The position numbers and the translations under genes are program-made. 64,000 nucleotides of DNA, taken from assembly GCA_963575745.1 (NCBI GenBank), contig CAUYUJ010015837.1, forward strand, positions 219,621 to 283,620. The letters are read 5' to 3'. The DNA is from Prorocentrum cordatum (taxonomy: Eukaryota > Sar > Dinophyceae > Prorocentrales > Prorocentraceae). Below, piece after piece: positions 32,001 to 44,000 of the stretch (position 1 is its first letter; every line of letters begins with the position of its first letter). Below the pieces are notes generated by a model. The model saw only the letters and a list, made by a program, of their open reading frames with translations. It had not been told where the DNA came from and made no database searches.

Positions 32001-35000
32001 ACCGCTTCGGGTTCGAAAGGGGCTCGCTGTTCCTTGGGTCCCTCCGTAGTTGCTCCTCTGTCGCTCCTCGTGTACCTGGGCGCTTCTGGGGCCCAGAAGG
32101 GGTTCGTCCCTGATTTAGCGTTCCTTCTGGTAGTGCCTCGACTGTAGTAGCACGATGACAGTTCCAGTGTCTTTGCGTCCCCCCAGAGGTCGGGGGTTGC
32201 GTAAGGTGCGTCTGGCCCAAGGTGCCCCCAGCTTTGTGCTCATTTGGGAGCTCCCGGGGCTTTTTGGGCCTCGTGAGGGGTGTTCTGGAGGCCGTGGGGG
32301 CCTCCTTGGAATTCCTGGGGGCACCTTGAGCTAGGGGCACTTCTAGCAACACCCGAAGAGGCGGACCGCCAGGCGGCGAGGCGGGAGGCGTGGATGGGCC
32401 TCGACTGCGACGGGGCGGGCGGCGACTGCACGCTCAGGTCAGAGGTGCGCCACCGGCTGGAGGCGGCCCTGGCGCTCGCCAGCAGCACCTCGGCCGCCCC
32501 GCAGTCCAGGCTGCCGGCGGGCGCCGCCTCTTCTGGCGTGGCGCCGCTGACCAGCATCTCGGGCCCTCGAGGCCGGATGAGGAAAAGTCGGTCACGCGCA
32601 GTGGGGGGTAGGGGGAGGGGGGGAGGCTTCTTGGAGGGAGGCTGCTTCTCGGAAGGCGCGGGCCTTCTAAGAAGCCTTCCCCCCTCCTACGGTAGGTTCG
32701 CGTCGTGTCGACTGGCGGCGACCCCGATGCCGGGGTTCAATGGTGCGCGCGCCGCCAAGAAAAGGTACCGGCACCGCTGCCCGCCCGCCGCCCCCACGGC
32801 TGGATGCGCCTCGGCATCCTGGTCAGGACGCAGCCCCGGAGCGGCCTTTGGCGTGGCGGTGCTGGCAACTTTGTCGGTGGTTCGAAGATGTGGTCCCGCG
32901 GGATGGGGCCCTCAGGATAGGAGGGAATCCAAGGGTGTATTTACATTGTTTGAGGCACCTCGTCTTTCGAACACCATCCCTCAGGACCCCATCTTGGAAC
33001 CACCGACTTTTTGTCCCCCCACGAGGGTCGACTCCTCGAGACGACCCGGCGGACCCTGCGGCGGACCCGGCGGACCCTCGGGGCGTTGCCACGACCGCGG
33101 CCCCTGCCAACACCACGGGAACGAGCACGACCAGCACGACCCCCACGACCGTCAGCAGAGCGGCCCCACACCAGGCCCACAACACCACCACGCCCCGCAG
33201 ACCGCTGCCCTGCTCGGCCTCGGGGGACGACTGCACGGCTTCGCGGTGCTGCAAGGAGCCTGGCATGCAGTGCTACGAGAAGACACATGGGCGACGCAAA
33301 AAAACGGGTCCAACTGCGCGGACACTGGCGCGCAAGCTGGCGTGCTGCGCGGACGGCCCGCGTAAGCCACCGCGTGAGGTCGCCGATCGTGCCATCTCGC
33401 ACAGGACCCGTCTTTGATCGTCGCTCGCATCGCAACTGGGCCACCTGCCGTCCGGAGTGCACTCCGGGCCCAGACCCGACGGACGCCAACGGGGACCCGT
33501 GGACCTGCGTGGAGCTGGGCCCGCGGTCGGAGGGCGAGGCCCCGCCGCAGGAGCCGCGGCCCAAGGCCGACTGGGTGGACCGGCTGTGCTCGGCGAACGG
33601 CGAGGACTGCAGCGAGTCCATGTGCTGCAAGGATCTGGGGTGGGGATATCTACACACATCCACCGCCTGGAGGATCGATTTTCGGATGCCTCGACAGGCG
33701 GTGGATGTGGATATATACTCGGGCCTTCGGGGGCCTAGCTATGTCCACATCTGCATCCCGCTGGGGTCCCAGAACGTCGGTTCCACAGACGGTGGATATG
33801 GATTTATCCCCGCCTCGCAAAGGAGGCCGGGAACCAGTGCTTCAAGAAGGACAGCAGGTGGGCCACATGCAGGCGCGGGTCCGAATCCAGTCTCTCACCG
33901 TGCTGGGACCACTGCTGTTGTTCACGTCCACGTCGGTGGCCACATTGTTGCGTCGCAGCGCGGCAGAAGCAGTCCGCACGCGCGCTCTAGCGGTCCAGGC
34001 AGCGGAAAGCGCGAACCGGCGGCACGAGGAGTAAAAGAGCGGCGAAGCGGCCACGACGGCCACATCGGTATGTACATGCATAGTTGGTTACACAGACACG
34101 CAACATTCCGATATGAAGGTGTTTCTTTTTTCATTTCCACTGCCACCTGCCATGTGTTTCCACATATGCAGCCGCATCTGCATCCGCACATGCATCACAG
34201 ACGCACATCATAATCATCTACGTACGTGTCCACGGCCATGCGCGTCCGCGTCCACGCCCGCGTCTTCATGTGCATCCTACCTGCACCTGCACCTGCACTC
34301 GCACTTACAGCTGCACACGCACCTTCATCTGCAGCTCCATCGATGCCTCCTGAGACGCCTTGGCCGTGCGGCGACGCCCCCGTGTGAATCTCTGGGCAAC
34401 CTTGGGCGGCCAGGAGGTCGAGTAGGGCCTTCTCCCAGGTGCTTTTTGGGCGTAACCGGTCCCCCTAGTAGACAGTAGAATGGAGGCTGGGCAGGGATGA
34501 CATTCCACAGTTTTATTTCTTGGATGCGGAGCGAATTTTTCGCATCCGCTGTTTGGACCACCCCTAACACTAGATCGAAGACGCCTACGGCGAATCACCG
34601 CCGTCCCGTGCCTTTTTGGAATCGCCTATGTGGCCGAACGTTGAGACCAGACCTGCCAAGCTATCGGACCGTGTGTTCCCCGAATCGGTTTGGAAAGCCT
34701 TCGGGGAACACGTGGGCATCTTGAAGGTCATCTTGGCCGTATGGAGGCCATTTTGACCCTTTCGGGCCTTCTTGGAGGACGTCTTGGAGGGCTCATGGGC
34801 CGTCTTGGAGGCCATCTTGAGCGTCTTGGAGGTCTCTTGGGCCGTCCTGTGTGAAGATGGATGTGTTTTGCCCGTATCAGCGCAGCTAGAAACGCAGTAG
34901 ATAAGCAGTTGGAGGGAAGGGACAGCATGATAGATGTTGTGGCCGTTTCTCTCAATGATTTCAGGGTGTCCCATTTTGAGCTATCAGCGATAACACGTTA

Positions 35001-38000
35001 TCAGATGTTTGTCCTCGCGGCGATTGCCTGATTCCATCAACTGATTTTGCGAGGTCTTCGACCTCATCTATATTGCTCGATTCCGCGGAGGTTACGTGCG
35101 GAAGGAGAATACGACTGGTCAATCTCCATATCATCGACACTGGTAGCGGAGCAGTCTACGAAGGACGGTCTATGCTGAATTTGTTCGTCTATTTCATGGT
35201 TGTTTCTAAGACCTGGTCTTTGCGGACAGGCACGTATTATTGTTGGGGTGAGAGTTTTTCCGGTGATCGTGTGCGTGACGACTACGAGTTGCCTGATATC
35301 CAGTCTACGCAGCAGTACGATTTCTTCTTGAACAGTTCAAATTTCCTCGAAAGCAGTTCAGATTTCTTCGAAGGCAGTTCAGATTTCACGGTGGCTAACA
35401 ATCGAGATCCAAGGTCAAACGTATGGTTGGATGAAGACGGCTTTCCTCGTTTTGATGGAGATGCAGCAGCAGCGCAAGAGTGGGATGAGAGAGTACGGCT
35501 AGGATTCTTGAGCATGGAGAATCTAGACAATAAGAAGGGTTTCGCTGCCAAAGTCAAGAATGGCCTCAGTGGGCGAGCGTGGGCGCACAAAGGGCGAGAA
35601 GATCAGCGTCAAGGCGCTGGCCGAGCAGTTTCAAAGAGGAACGTTCCGGCGGAGAAAGAAACAGCTGTTGGCCAAGGATTCGACATCCTCATCAAGTGTG
35701 CACGCTCACATGTGGAGAAAGTGGCCCCGCTGCAGAAGCACAAGGCGTTTTTAGATTACTTTCGACGTGGACGCCGGAAGCCAGGATCGACAGCATCGAC
35801 GCTCGAGGTGGCCGAGATCACAGGCGTGATGGCGGAGGACGACGGTTCAGATGGAATGCAGGGTTCGGCGCGGTCCTGAGGAGGCGATCGAGGAAGACGA
35901 CGCCGAGGAGGATCACGGAGAAGACACCTACGAGGATGACGACAATGAAATGGCTAGTTTGTCGGCGGCAGTGGAGGAGCTCGAGGCGGCTTTTGCCGTG
36001 GTGGACGTCGCAGACCTATCGGAGGAAGAAATGCAGACGTTTGCGGCAGAGGCTCAGAGGGTAGTTGGAGCAGTCGCTGCGAAAGGACGTGGGCGTGGCA
36101 AAGGGGGACCGAGCTCATCGAACTACAGCCGGCAGCGGCAGTTCATCAAATATGGCAAGGCAAGGCGAGCCGAAATTTTCGACGAGGCAATACCTACATT
36201 GATTTCGATGGCAAGATCAGTTTCCGCCCCACGGAGCTTCAAGACAAGCTCGGCGCTTTCCAGAAGCACAGCAAGTGCAGTGCATGCCATGAAGTAGGAC
36301 GCTGGGCTGGCGATCCAGAGTGCGGCGAGACGATGAAGGCAGCCAGCCGGAAGCCGAAATTATCAGGACGAGGAGCTGGACGAGGACGCGCTGGGGGATT
36401 TCTGGCACGCGCTGGTCTGGCAGCGGCTATGATCGCATCGGGAGCTGGCCATCAGCAGGAGTGCAACACGATCGTGCCAATCACGAGCCAGCCCGATGAC
36501 CCGATCAGGACGATCACTGAGGTCGACGAGGAGTGAGGCGACGCGATGGTCGCAGAGCAGGTGGTGCCCCCAGGCAACGTGGGCCTGGGCACTGCGGCTC
36601 TGGCTCCGGTCGGTGGCGATAGAGCTATCGACGAGCACTTTGAGCATTTCGAGCTAGAAGATCTGCAGATACCCAGCCGGGCGATTTTTAAAGGCATCGA
36701 CACGTCTGCCCCGTTCAGGGCAGAAAGTACTCAGGCAGTGCCGAGTGGCATTCAAGGACGAGATTGCGCGCTCATTTCCGAGAGGTTGCCGAACTCCGAC
36801 GCGCCGATGCTCGTGGGCGTCGACCAGATGGACGTCCTGGACACGCTCTTTAGCGTGAAACACAACCAGGTGATTTTCAAAGCGATTTGAGACACGCAAG
36901 TGAAGATCACGCGTTCTAAGAAGAATCACCCGATGGTCAAGCTCACGGACTTTCCGAAGACACCGACGCATCGGGATGCACCTGCCATCAGTGCGAAGAC
37001 GCTGGGCGCCTGGGCAGCAGAAGAGGACGAATCGAAGCAGACGCAAAGCAGCAAGATCATGCAGGCAGAGATCGGCATCATGCGAAGTCCCAGAAGAAAC
37101 AAGTGGATGCATGGATAGCCGACCATGCGCGAGAGATGAAAAATACGTGGGGCGTTTTACGTGTTGATCGACATCGTCTGCGTAACCCTGGGGCAGTAGT
37201 CGAGGAGATTTACGGTGGTCAGTGTGCTGTTGCTCGTCTGGCGACGGAGTTTGGTGCGGGAGCCGGGAAATGCCAAGATCTACGCACTACCGGCGATGAT
37301 CTAGTATTGCCCAGTGCGCAGGCAGAGACGATTTGAGTCTGAAGACCCATATCTAACGATCGTGCCGTTTCCTTCTGACGCGTTGTCAGCAATCAACAAC
37401 TTCTTTCCGCCGAAGGAGGGGCGGCGACGTCAAGCCCAGGCATTCGCGCATGTTCTGTTTGCGCTCGCAATTGTCAGGCATCGAATGGAGCGCGGACGCC
37501 GTGTGCTATTGGAGAACCCTATGTGTTCACAAGTGTGGAACCCCATCGAGGAAGAGCAGCCACCTGGATTTATTTGGGTTCGATGTGATCAGTGTGCGTC
37601 TGAGTTGCGAGATGACCGTGGGGGCCTACTTCAAGAGCCAACGAGATTCGTGACGTCGGCAGTGGCGCTGGCATATGCACTTGAAGTTCGGTGTTCACGA
37701 GATCGAGGACATGGTCAAGTTCATGGACGTGGTGGCAAGTCACGTGAGTTTTCAATATGGACAACAGACATGGCTGAGTGGATTCTCGAAGGTGTCAAGC
37801 AACAACATGAGTTTGAGCAACAGCTAGGAGGCGAGACTATCCTGGGAGTTCCCAACACCGTTGACACATACCCGCCACAGGCTTCACATCAAGCTCGGGA
37901 ATCATCATGGGCGCGAATGCGGCCACATGCGCCGATCGGCGTCGAGTACCGGCAGCACTCGAGGTAGCGATCAAGAAGTTGCATATTCAGTTTACCCATG

Positions 38001-41000
38001 CTCTACGCATTGAAGAGGTTGCCCGACGCATTCGGACAGGTGGAGGATCGCCAGCAGCGATCTCAGCGGCCAAGCTTGTCAAGTGTGATCTATGTGATTC
38101 TCATCAGCGACCGCCAGCACATTGCAAGCTTACCGAAGTGGATATGATTTAATCAGTGTTTGGGCATGGACACTGCGTATGTACCAGACTTGGGTGGGAG
38201 TCTGCGCGCTTGCCTGGTGATGCTTGACCTTGCTGCCAACTTCACATCACTCCAGTGGATGATTAGCGGTGGAGATCGGGAGCCAAATCCAACGTCAGTA
38301 CATGCGAAGATCGCTTTCACGGAAGGCTGGCAACGCGATCTGCTCACCCCGGAGAGGATGCATATTGACCAGGGCGCGCCTTTTCGCGTAGAGTTTGAAA
38401 TGTTGTGCCGAGTGCCATGTATCCCAGTTGCCCCTGAAGAGCATCGCCAACATGGGAAGGTTGAAAACAAGATCAGTTTCTTCGAGGAGATGGTCACTAT
38501 GGTTTTCCGCGAGCTGGACATTATTGACGACAAGAGTGCCCGAGTTGCCGGATACCAGAATGCTCGGACTATGAACCGACTCGCCAACAGCAGAGGATTC
38601 AGCCCAGCGCAGCGGGTACTTGGCGATAACCTCTTACTACCGGCATCTCTTGGAGATACCAACGCCGATCCCGTGGTTGCTGGACAAGTTTCTCAAGGAT
38701 CGCTCATGTGGCACAGATTGCGACTGCAGGACGCTTATGAGATTGCCTTCCATCAGTCAGCTAACAGTTTGGCTTTGCGACGAGCTGTATTCTCAAAGAC
38801 ACGACCTCAGCCCAGACCTTTCGAGCGAGGTGAGTGGGTTCACTATTGGCGCACAGGTGGAGGCACACGCGACCTACGTCGGAAGTGGCAAGGGCCAGCT
38901 CGAGTGATTGGCAAGGATCAGTTTGGAGATTGGTTGATTCTCAATGGTGTCCCGATGTCGGCTGGGCCGAATACTGTGAGTAGATCGGCGATCAATGAGA
39001 TTGAGGATCAGCGCGAGTGGCAAGGAGTTCCTCATGGCCATCGCGGTTTCGTTGATCTTCGGAACACGACGTTTGCAGCGTTGCGATAGCCCCTGCAGCC
39101 TGGGCGACAGCCGCAGCTTCCACGGGGACTTCAGTCTCAACCACCAGCAGACCCTGACCAACTTGAGCAGGAGCCTCCGAGTATGGAGGGAGCACAGATC
39201 AAGAACCTGATGATGCCGATGACCAACCGCCTACACAACGACGTCGTGTACAAGCTGAGTGGCCAGAAGGATCATGGAGTATACCGAGCGCATGGGAGAT
39301 GATCATTGGGGCGCAGCCCCGTGGTCCATATGGCGCAGTTCTGGCGACAAGGTTTTACGTGATGTATCATGACACCAGTACCAGAAGAATATGTTATTCC
39401 TCGAGACAGGCCTCTCCGGCAACGTATCTTTAACTGCGACGTGAGGGCCCTGCGTGAAGATATTTCTCGTAACAGTCTAGAAATACCCTTTGAGGTGTCT
39501 GTGGTACGTGATATGGTTATGGGGCATGTTGTGGTGGAATATATGTTTCGGACTAACAATGATCCTTCGAATGGCCAAGGGACGAACCCACATTTTGCTC
39601 GACAAGACCGTTTCCCCGAAGGTGCTGAACGTCAAGGACCACCTCGATCTTTCGGACCAGAATCCGGCACCACCTCCAACATCAGCGACAAGACCCAGCG
39701 CGCCGTCTGGATCGAGTGGCGACGGACCTCAGCCTCGTGCAGTGCCAGAAGAACATGACGCACGAAAACGACAACGAACTCGGGTCGCCAACAAGTGAAT
39801 CGTGAACAAGGGGAGGCAGATCGTGCTGGACGATCGAGACTTACAAGGGAGACGCCAGCATCTCAGACTGTGTATGGAGGGCGAACACACATGTGTCGCA
39901 TCATCACGTTCACCGAGAACAGCAAGATATTACGCACCGCCCATGCCGCCAACGCGGTCATGTGCGAAGCTTTCGCGGCTGAACGAGCTGACCGAGCGTC
40001 GAAGGTCGAGCTGGACATAGAAGAGATGCTACTTCGTGGCGGCGGATATGTCCGGGAACCTGCCGAGGAGTGTCTCTGTGCACTCATCAAAGAGTGGAGT
40101 ATTTGGACCAAGTGCGACGCTGTGACAGTGATTTCACCGACAATGACCGGGAATATCGATGAATCGCTGCAGATAGAGCCGAGCCGCATGGACGAACAAG
40201 GGCCGCGATCACGACGCTAACTTCCAGCCCAAATGTCGCGTTGTGGGCAAAGGTTTCCAGGAGAAGTATGATGAGAAGCTACGAAGAGATTGACCGACGT
40301 GCTCGCGTATTCTGCAGAACCTCTTATGCAGCGTTGCCGCGTGCAAGCGGTTTGCATGTTATGCTGGCGTTGCCGCTGGTGCTTTTCTGCGCGCAGTCAA
40401 GAATGAGAAAGGGGGCTTTATTTCAAGATGCCCCGGGGCGTGCAGGGCATGGGCATACCTGGAATCGAAGAGGGAAGCCTACTCAAGCCCAACGAGAGCA
40501 TCCATGGCACCAGCGACGCGGCAGGGGCCTGGTACAGGAGGATTGTCCAGATTCTGCGAGACATCGCCTTCGAGCAGCTGCACTTTGAGACTGCCGCCTT
40601 CAAGTTGATGAATCAAGGGGAGTTGGTTGGGCGTTTATGTCTACGCGTCGATGACATGCTCATGGCTTTCGACATGGAGAACAACAAGGAGTTCTGTGAT
40701 CACGCGATCCAGCAGTTGAGGGGCCAGGTGGAGTTTGGAGACTGGCATGATCTACAGAACGCACCGGCAGGAGCTACGTTTACTGGGCGACGCTTCCAGC
40801 AGGACAAGACTATGCTATTACCATCGGCGTGGACAACTACATCGATGCGATGACGGACTACCGGATGCCCCGCGAAAAGGGCCAAGCAGAAGAAGGAGCT
40901 ACTCGCCGCGTCTGAACACCGAGCGTTTCGTGACATGAATGGACCAGTTCAGTGGGTGGTACGACTGCTGCTTCATAAATGCAGTTTCGAGGCGTCGCGG

Positions 41001-44000
41001 CTCGCTGGCCAATGTCGAAGCCGACGGTGCAGGACATGAAGGATATGAATAGTTTGGTGAGATCTAACCGCCACGAGGGGAAGACTCAGATGGTTCCCCG
41101 TGGAGGATTTGATTTCGAACAGTTTGTCATCATGGCTTCGCGCGACGCACCTTTCGACGTCGTGCCAATCCATGAAAGCCAACGTGTTTTTTTTATATCA
41201 TGGTGGGAGTTGGCAGCAGGCAGGATGACCGCGCGAAGTTGTGCCCATGTATGCTCTTGGCATGGTCGAGCGGACGCATTGCGGGCGGATTGCAACGCAT
41301 TGACGCCATGGCATGTACGCATTGGAGGTGCAGTGCGGAGGACTCTTTCAGCCGAGGCTTACAGCTGTTCTGAAGCTCAAGATGTGTGTTATTGGACATG
41401 TGCAGTGTGCGCAGATATCTGTTCAGCTGGTTCGCTTGGACATGAGTACCGTCAAGCAGCTGAGGAGTGGAAATGAGTTTTGGTTACATATTGCCGTTCA
41501 TTGTGGGATTGTGTTGCGAAGGAGCGAGTCCACCTATCAGATCGTGGTCTTTCTTCCTTGGGGACAGCCATCTGCAGGCAGGAATGCCAGCGTGGAGGTA
41601 TAATTGGGTTCGATCTGAACAGCAGCTTGCCGACGGACTTACCTTGTGGCAGCAATTTTTGGTGGCAGCCGCGTCGGGGCATGCAAGTTGCCGGATTTTG
41701 ACGTCTTTGGCTCGACTCTTTGACGATTGGTGGAGGTTTGTGCTTTCACCGGCCGGGACGTTCATGACAGGTTTTTTGATAGGAATTCTTCTGGTGATTG
41801 TTTTGTGTCTTCTATGTGGCAGTATTTGCAAAGGGCGGTTGATCCGACGTCAGTTTTAGTGGCGAACGCTGACAGTACTTTGCCGACTGCGATTGTGCCA
41901 CCCCGTTTATCCCACGCGTGGCAGTACAGACGATCAACAGACACCGTCCGATGATAAAGGGACGACCGATCGGATGCACGTCGGAGGCTCGAGGGTCTGC
42001 GAGCATGTGATTTGCAGGCTATGCTTCGCGAAATGCGATCACCAGTTGCAGGAATCAAAACAGATTTGGTCACGGGGATCCTCTCTCACTGCGAGGCGAA
42101 ACCTAGTGAGTTTGGTTTCTGAGTTGGTGTGTTTGTGAACTTCTTTGCGAAAGGTTGCGTTTGGGCCGTTCCGAATGGACTGTGATGGGGACGGCGGTGC
42201 GTTTCTGCGGCGTGCTGATCTCCAGACTCTGTGTCAGGATGGGTGTGTTTTGCCCGTGAGTGTGCAGCTAGAAGCGCAGAGTATAAGCAGTTGGAGAGAA
42301 GAGACAGCATGGTAGATGTTGCGGCCATTTCTTCTCAATGGTTTCAGGGGCTCCCCTTTTGAGTTATCAGCGGTGACGCGTTATCAAATGTTTGTCCTTG
42401 CGGCGATTCCTTGATTTCATCCGCTGATTGTGCGAGGTCTTCGACCTCATCTATATGGCTCGATTCCGCGGAGCTTACGTGCGGAAGGAGAATGCGATAG
42501 GTCAACCTCCATATCATTGACACTTGGGAGCCTCTTGGGGCCGTCTTGGGCCTCTTGGGCGATCTCTGCGGGCACTTAGGCCGTCTCGGGCCGTCTGGAG
42601 GCCGGAAAAAACAAATGCCACAGTCCTTCAAACACTCATGAAGAATCAATGATTTTGGTTTTTTCGGGCCTTCCTGTAGGCCCTCTTGGAGGCCTCCTGG
42701 GCCGTCTTGGGCCACCTTAGGGCCATCTTCGGCCGTCTTGGTGGGCTCCTGGCCCGTCTGACGCCGTCGGAAGCCGTTTGGGGGGCCTCTCTGGGCCGAC
42801 TTGGGGCCCCCTTGGAATGCTCCAGGGCCGTCTTGGAGGCCATCTCGGGCGTCTTAAAGGCCTCTTGGGCCGTCTTGGGGGCCTCTTGGGGCCGTCTTGG
42901 GGGCCTCTTGGGCTGTTTTGGGCCATCTTGGAGGCCTCTTGGGCGATCTTTGGGCGATTTTTGAGGGGCTCTTGGGCCGTTTCGGGCCGTCGGAAGGCCG
43001 AAAAGAAGGAAATGCCACAATCCTTCAAAAATCTTAGGACAGTCAGTGTTTTTAGTTTTTTCTGACCTTCTTGGAGGCCCTCTTGGAGGCCTCTTGGGCC
43101 GTCTTGGGCCAGTTCCGAGCCAACTTCGGCCATCGTGGTGGGTTCCTGGCTCGTCTGACGCCGTCGGGAGCCGTCTTGGGCCCCTCTCTGAATCGGCTTG
43201 GGGCCCTCTTGGGGCGCTTCGGGGCCGTCTTGGAGGCCATCTTGGGCGTCTTGGAGGCCTCTTCGCCCGTCTTGGGGCCCTCTTGGGGCCGTCTTGGCGG
43301 CCTCTTGGGCCGTCATAGGGCCCTCAGGGGGTCCTTTTCGGAAGCCTGTTGGGCGATCTTGTGGGCCTCTTGGGCCGTCTTGAGCCGCCGGAATGCCGAG
43401 ACGAAACCAAAGCAACAATCCTTCAACAACGAAACCAAAGCAACAATGCTTTGGCCTCTTCGGACCTTTCCGGAGAGTCTCTTGGAGGCTTCTTGGGTCG
43501 TGTTGGGCCGTCTTGGAGGCCTTTCGGGCGACCTTGGAGGTATCTTGGACTTTCTTCGGCCGTCTTGGAGGCCGTCAAGGACCATCTTGGGCGGACTCGG
43601 AGGCCATCTTGGACCATCTTGGAGGCCATCTTGGGTCAAAGTGGCCATCTTGGAGGCCATCTTGGACCATTTTAGAGGATTTTTTTCTGGACTGAGGTCG
43701 TTGGCAATCTTTCCCGGACCCCAGCGGGACGCGCCGGAGGCCCAGGGGGAGTTCGTCCGAAAAATAATAAAAACCATTATCCCAGTGCGACCCTACCTAG
43801 GAATTGGAGCCTCTAGGAAAGCAACATCCTGAACGAGGATGACAGGCATTACGACGCGGTGCTGAACAAATACATGCACACACACATGCACACACACACA
43901 CATGCAGCATTCCACATGGGTGTTATGTATATATACACATAAATTTGCATATATAGAAAGACATTTAGGACATGCGATAATACGTCGGGTTTCATGTCTC

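Larger units (their letters stand above)
29027..32360 (+). other. intron 1 of the large gene (GC-AG)
   Basis: GAG|GCTCAG at the donor and GAAGAG|GCGGAC at the acceptor. It contains a GA microsatellite (29036-29067), an introner-A-like piece (29464-29610), a perfect foldback (30309-30463), CTTGG element C (30535-31963) and the 31985-32160 repeat. 29620-30300 shows nothing recognised. Confidence 0.6.
34848..42522 (+). mobile_element. decayed Ty1/copia-like LTR retrotransposon, 7.7 kb
   Basis: LTRs 34848-35139 and 42230-42522 (about 292 bases each) are clearly alike: TGTGTTTTGCCCGT, CAGCTAGAA, AAGCAGTTGGAG, GTTATCA.ATGTTTGTCC, GGTCTTCGACCTCATCTATA and TGCGGAAGGAGAAT. They start TGTGT and end GACA. 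A primer-binding site TGGTAGCGGAGC starts at 35141 and resembles an initiator-Met tRNA complement. Internal order is gag, protease remnant, accessory domain, integrase, reverse transcriptase, RNase H; integrase before RT is diagnostic of copia. There are many frameshifts and stops, so the copy is dead. No clean target duplication or polypurine tract was found. The insertion lies in the core of CTTGG element D. Confidence 0.85.
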
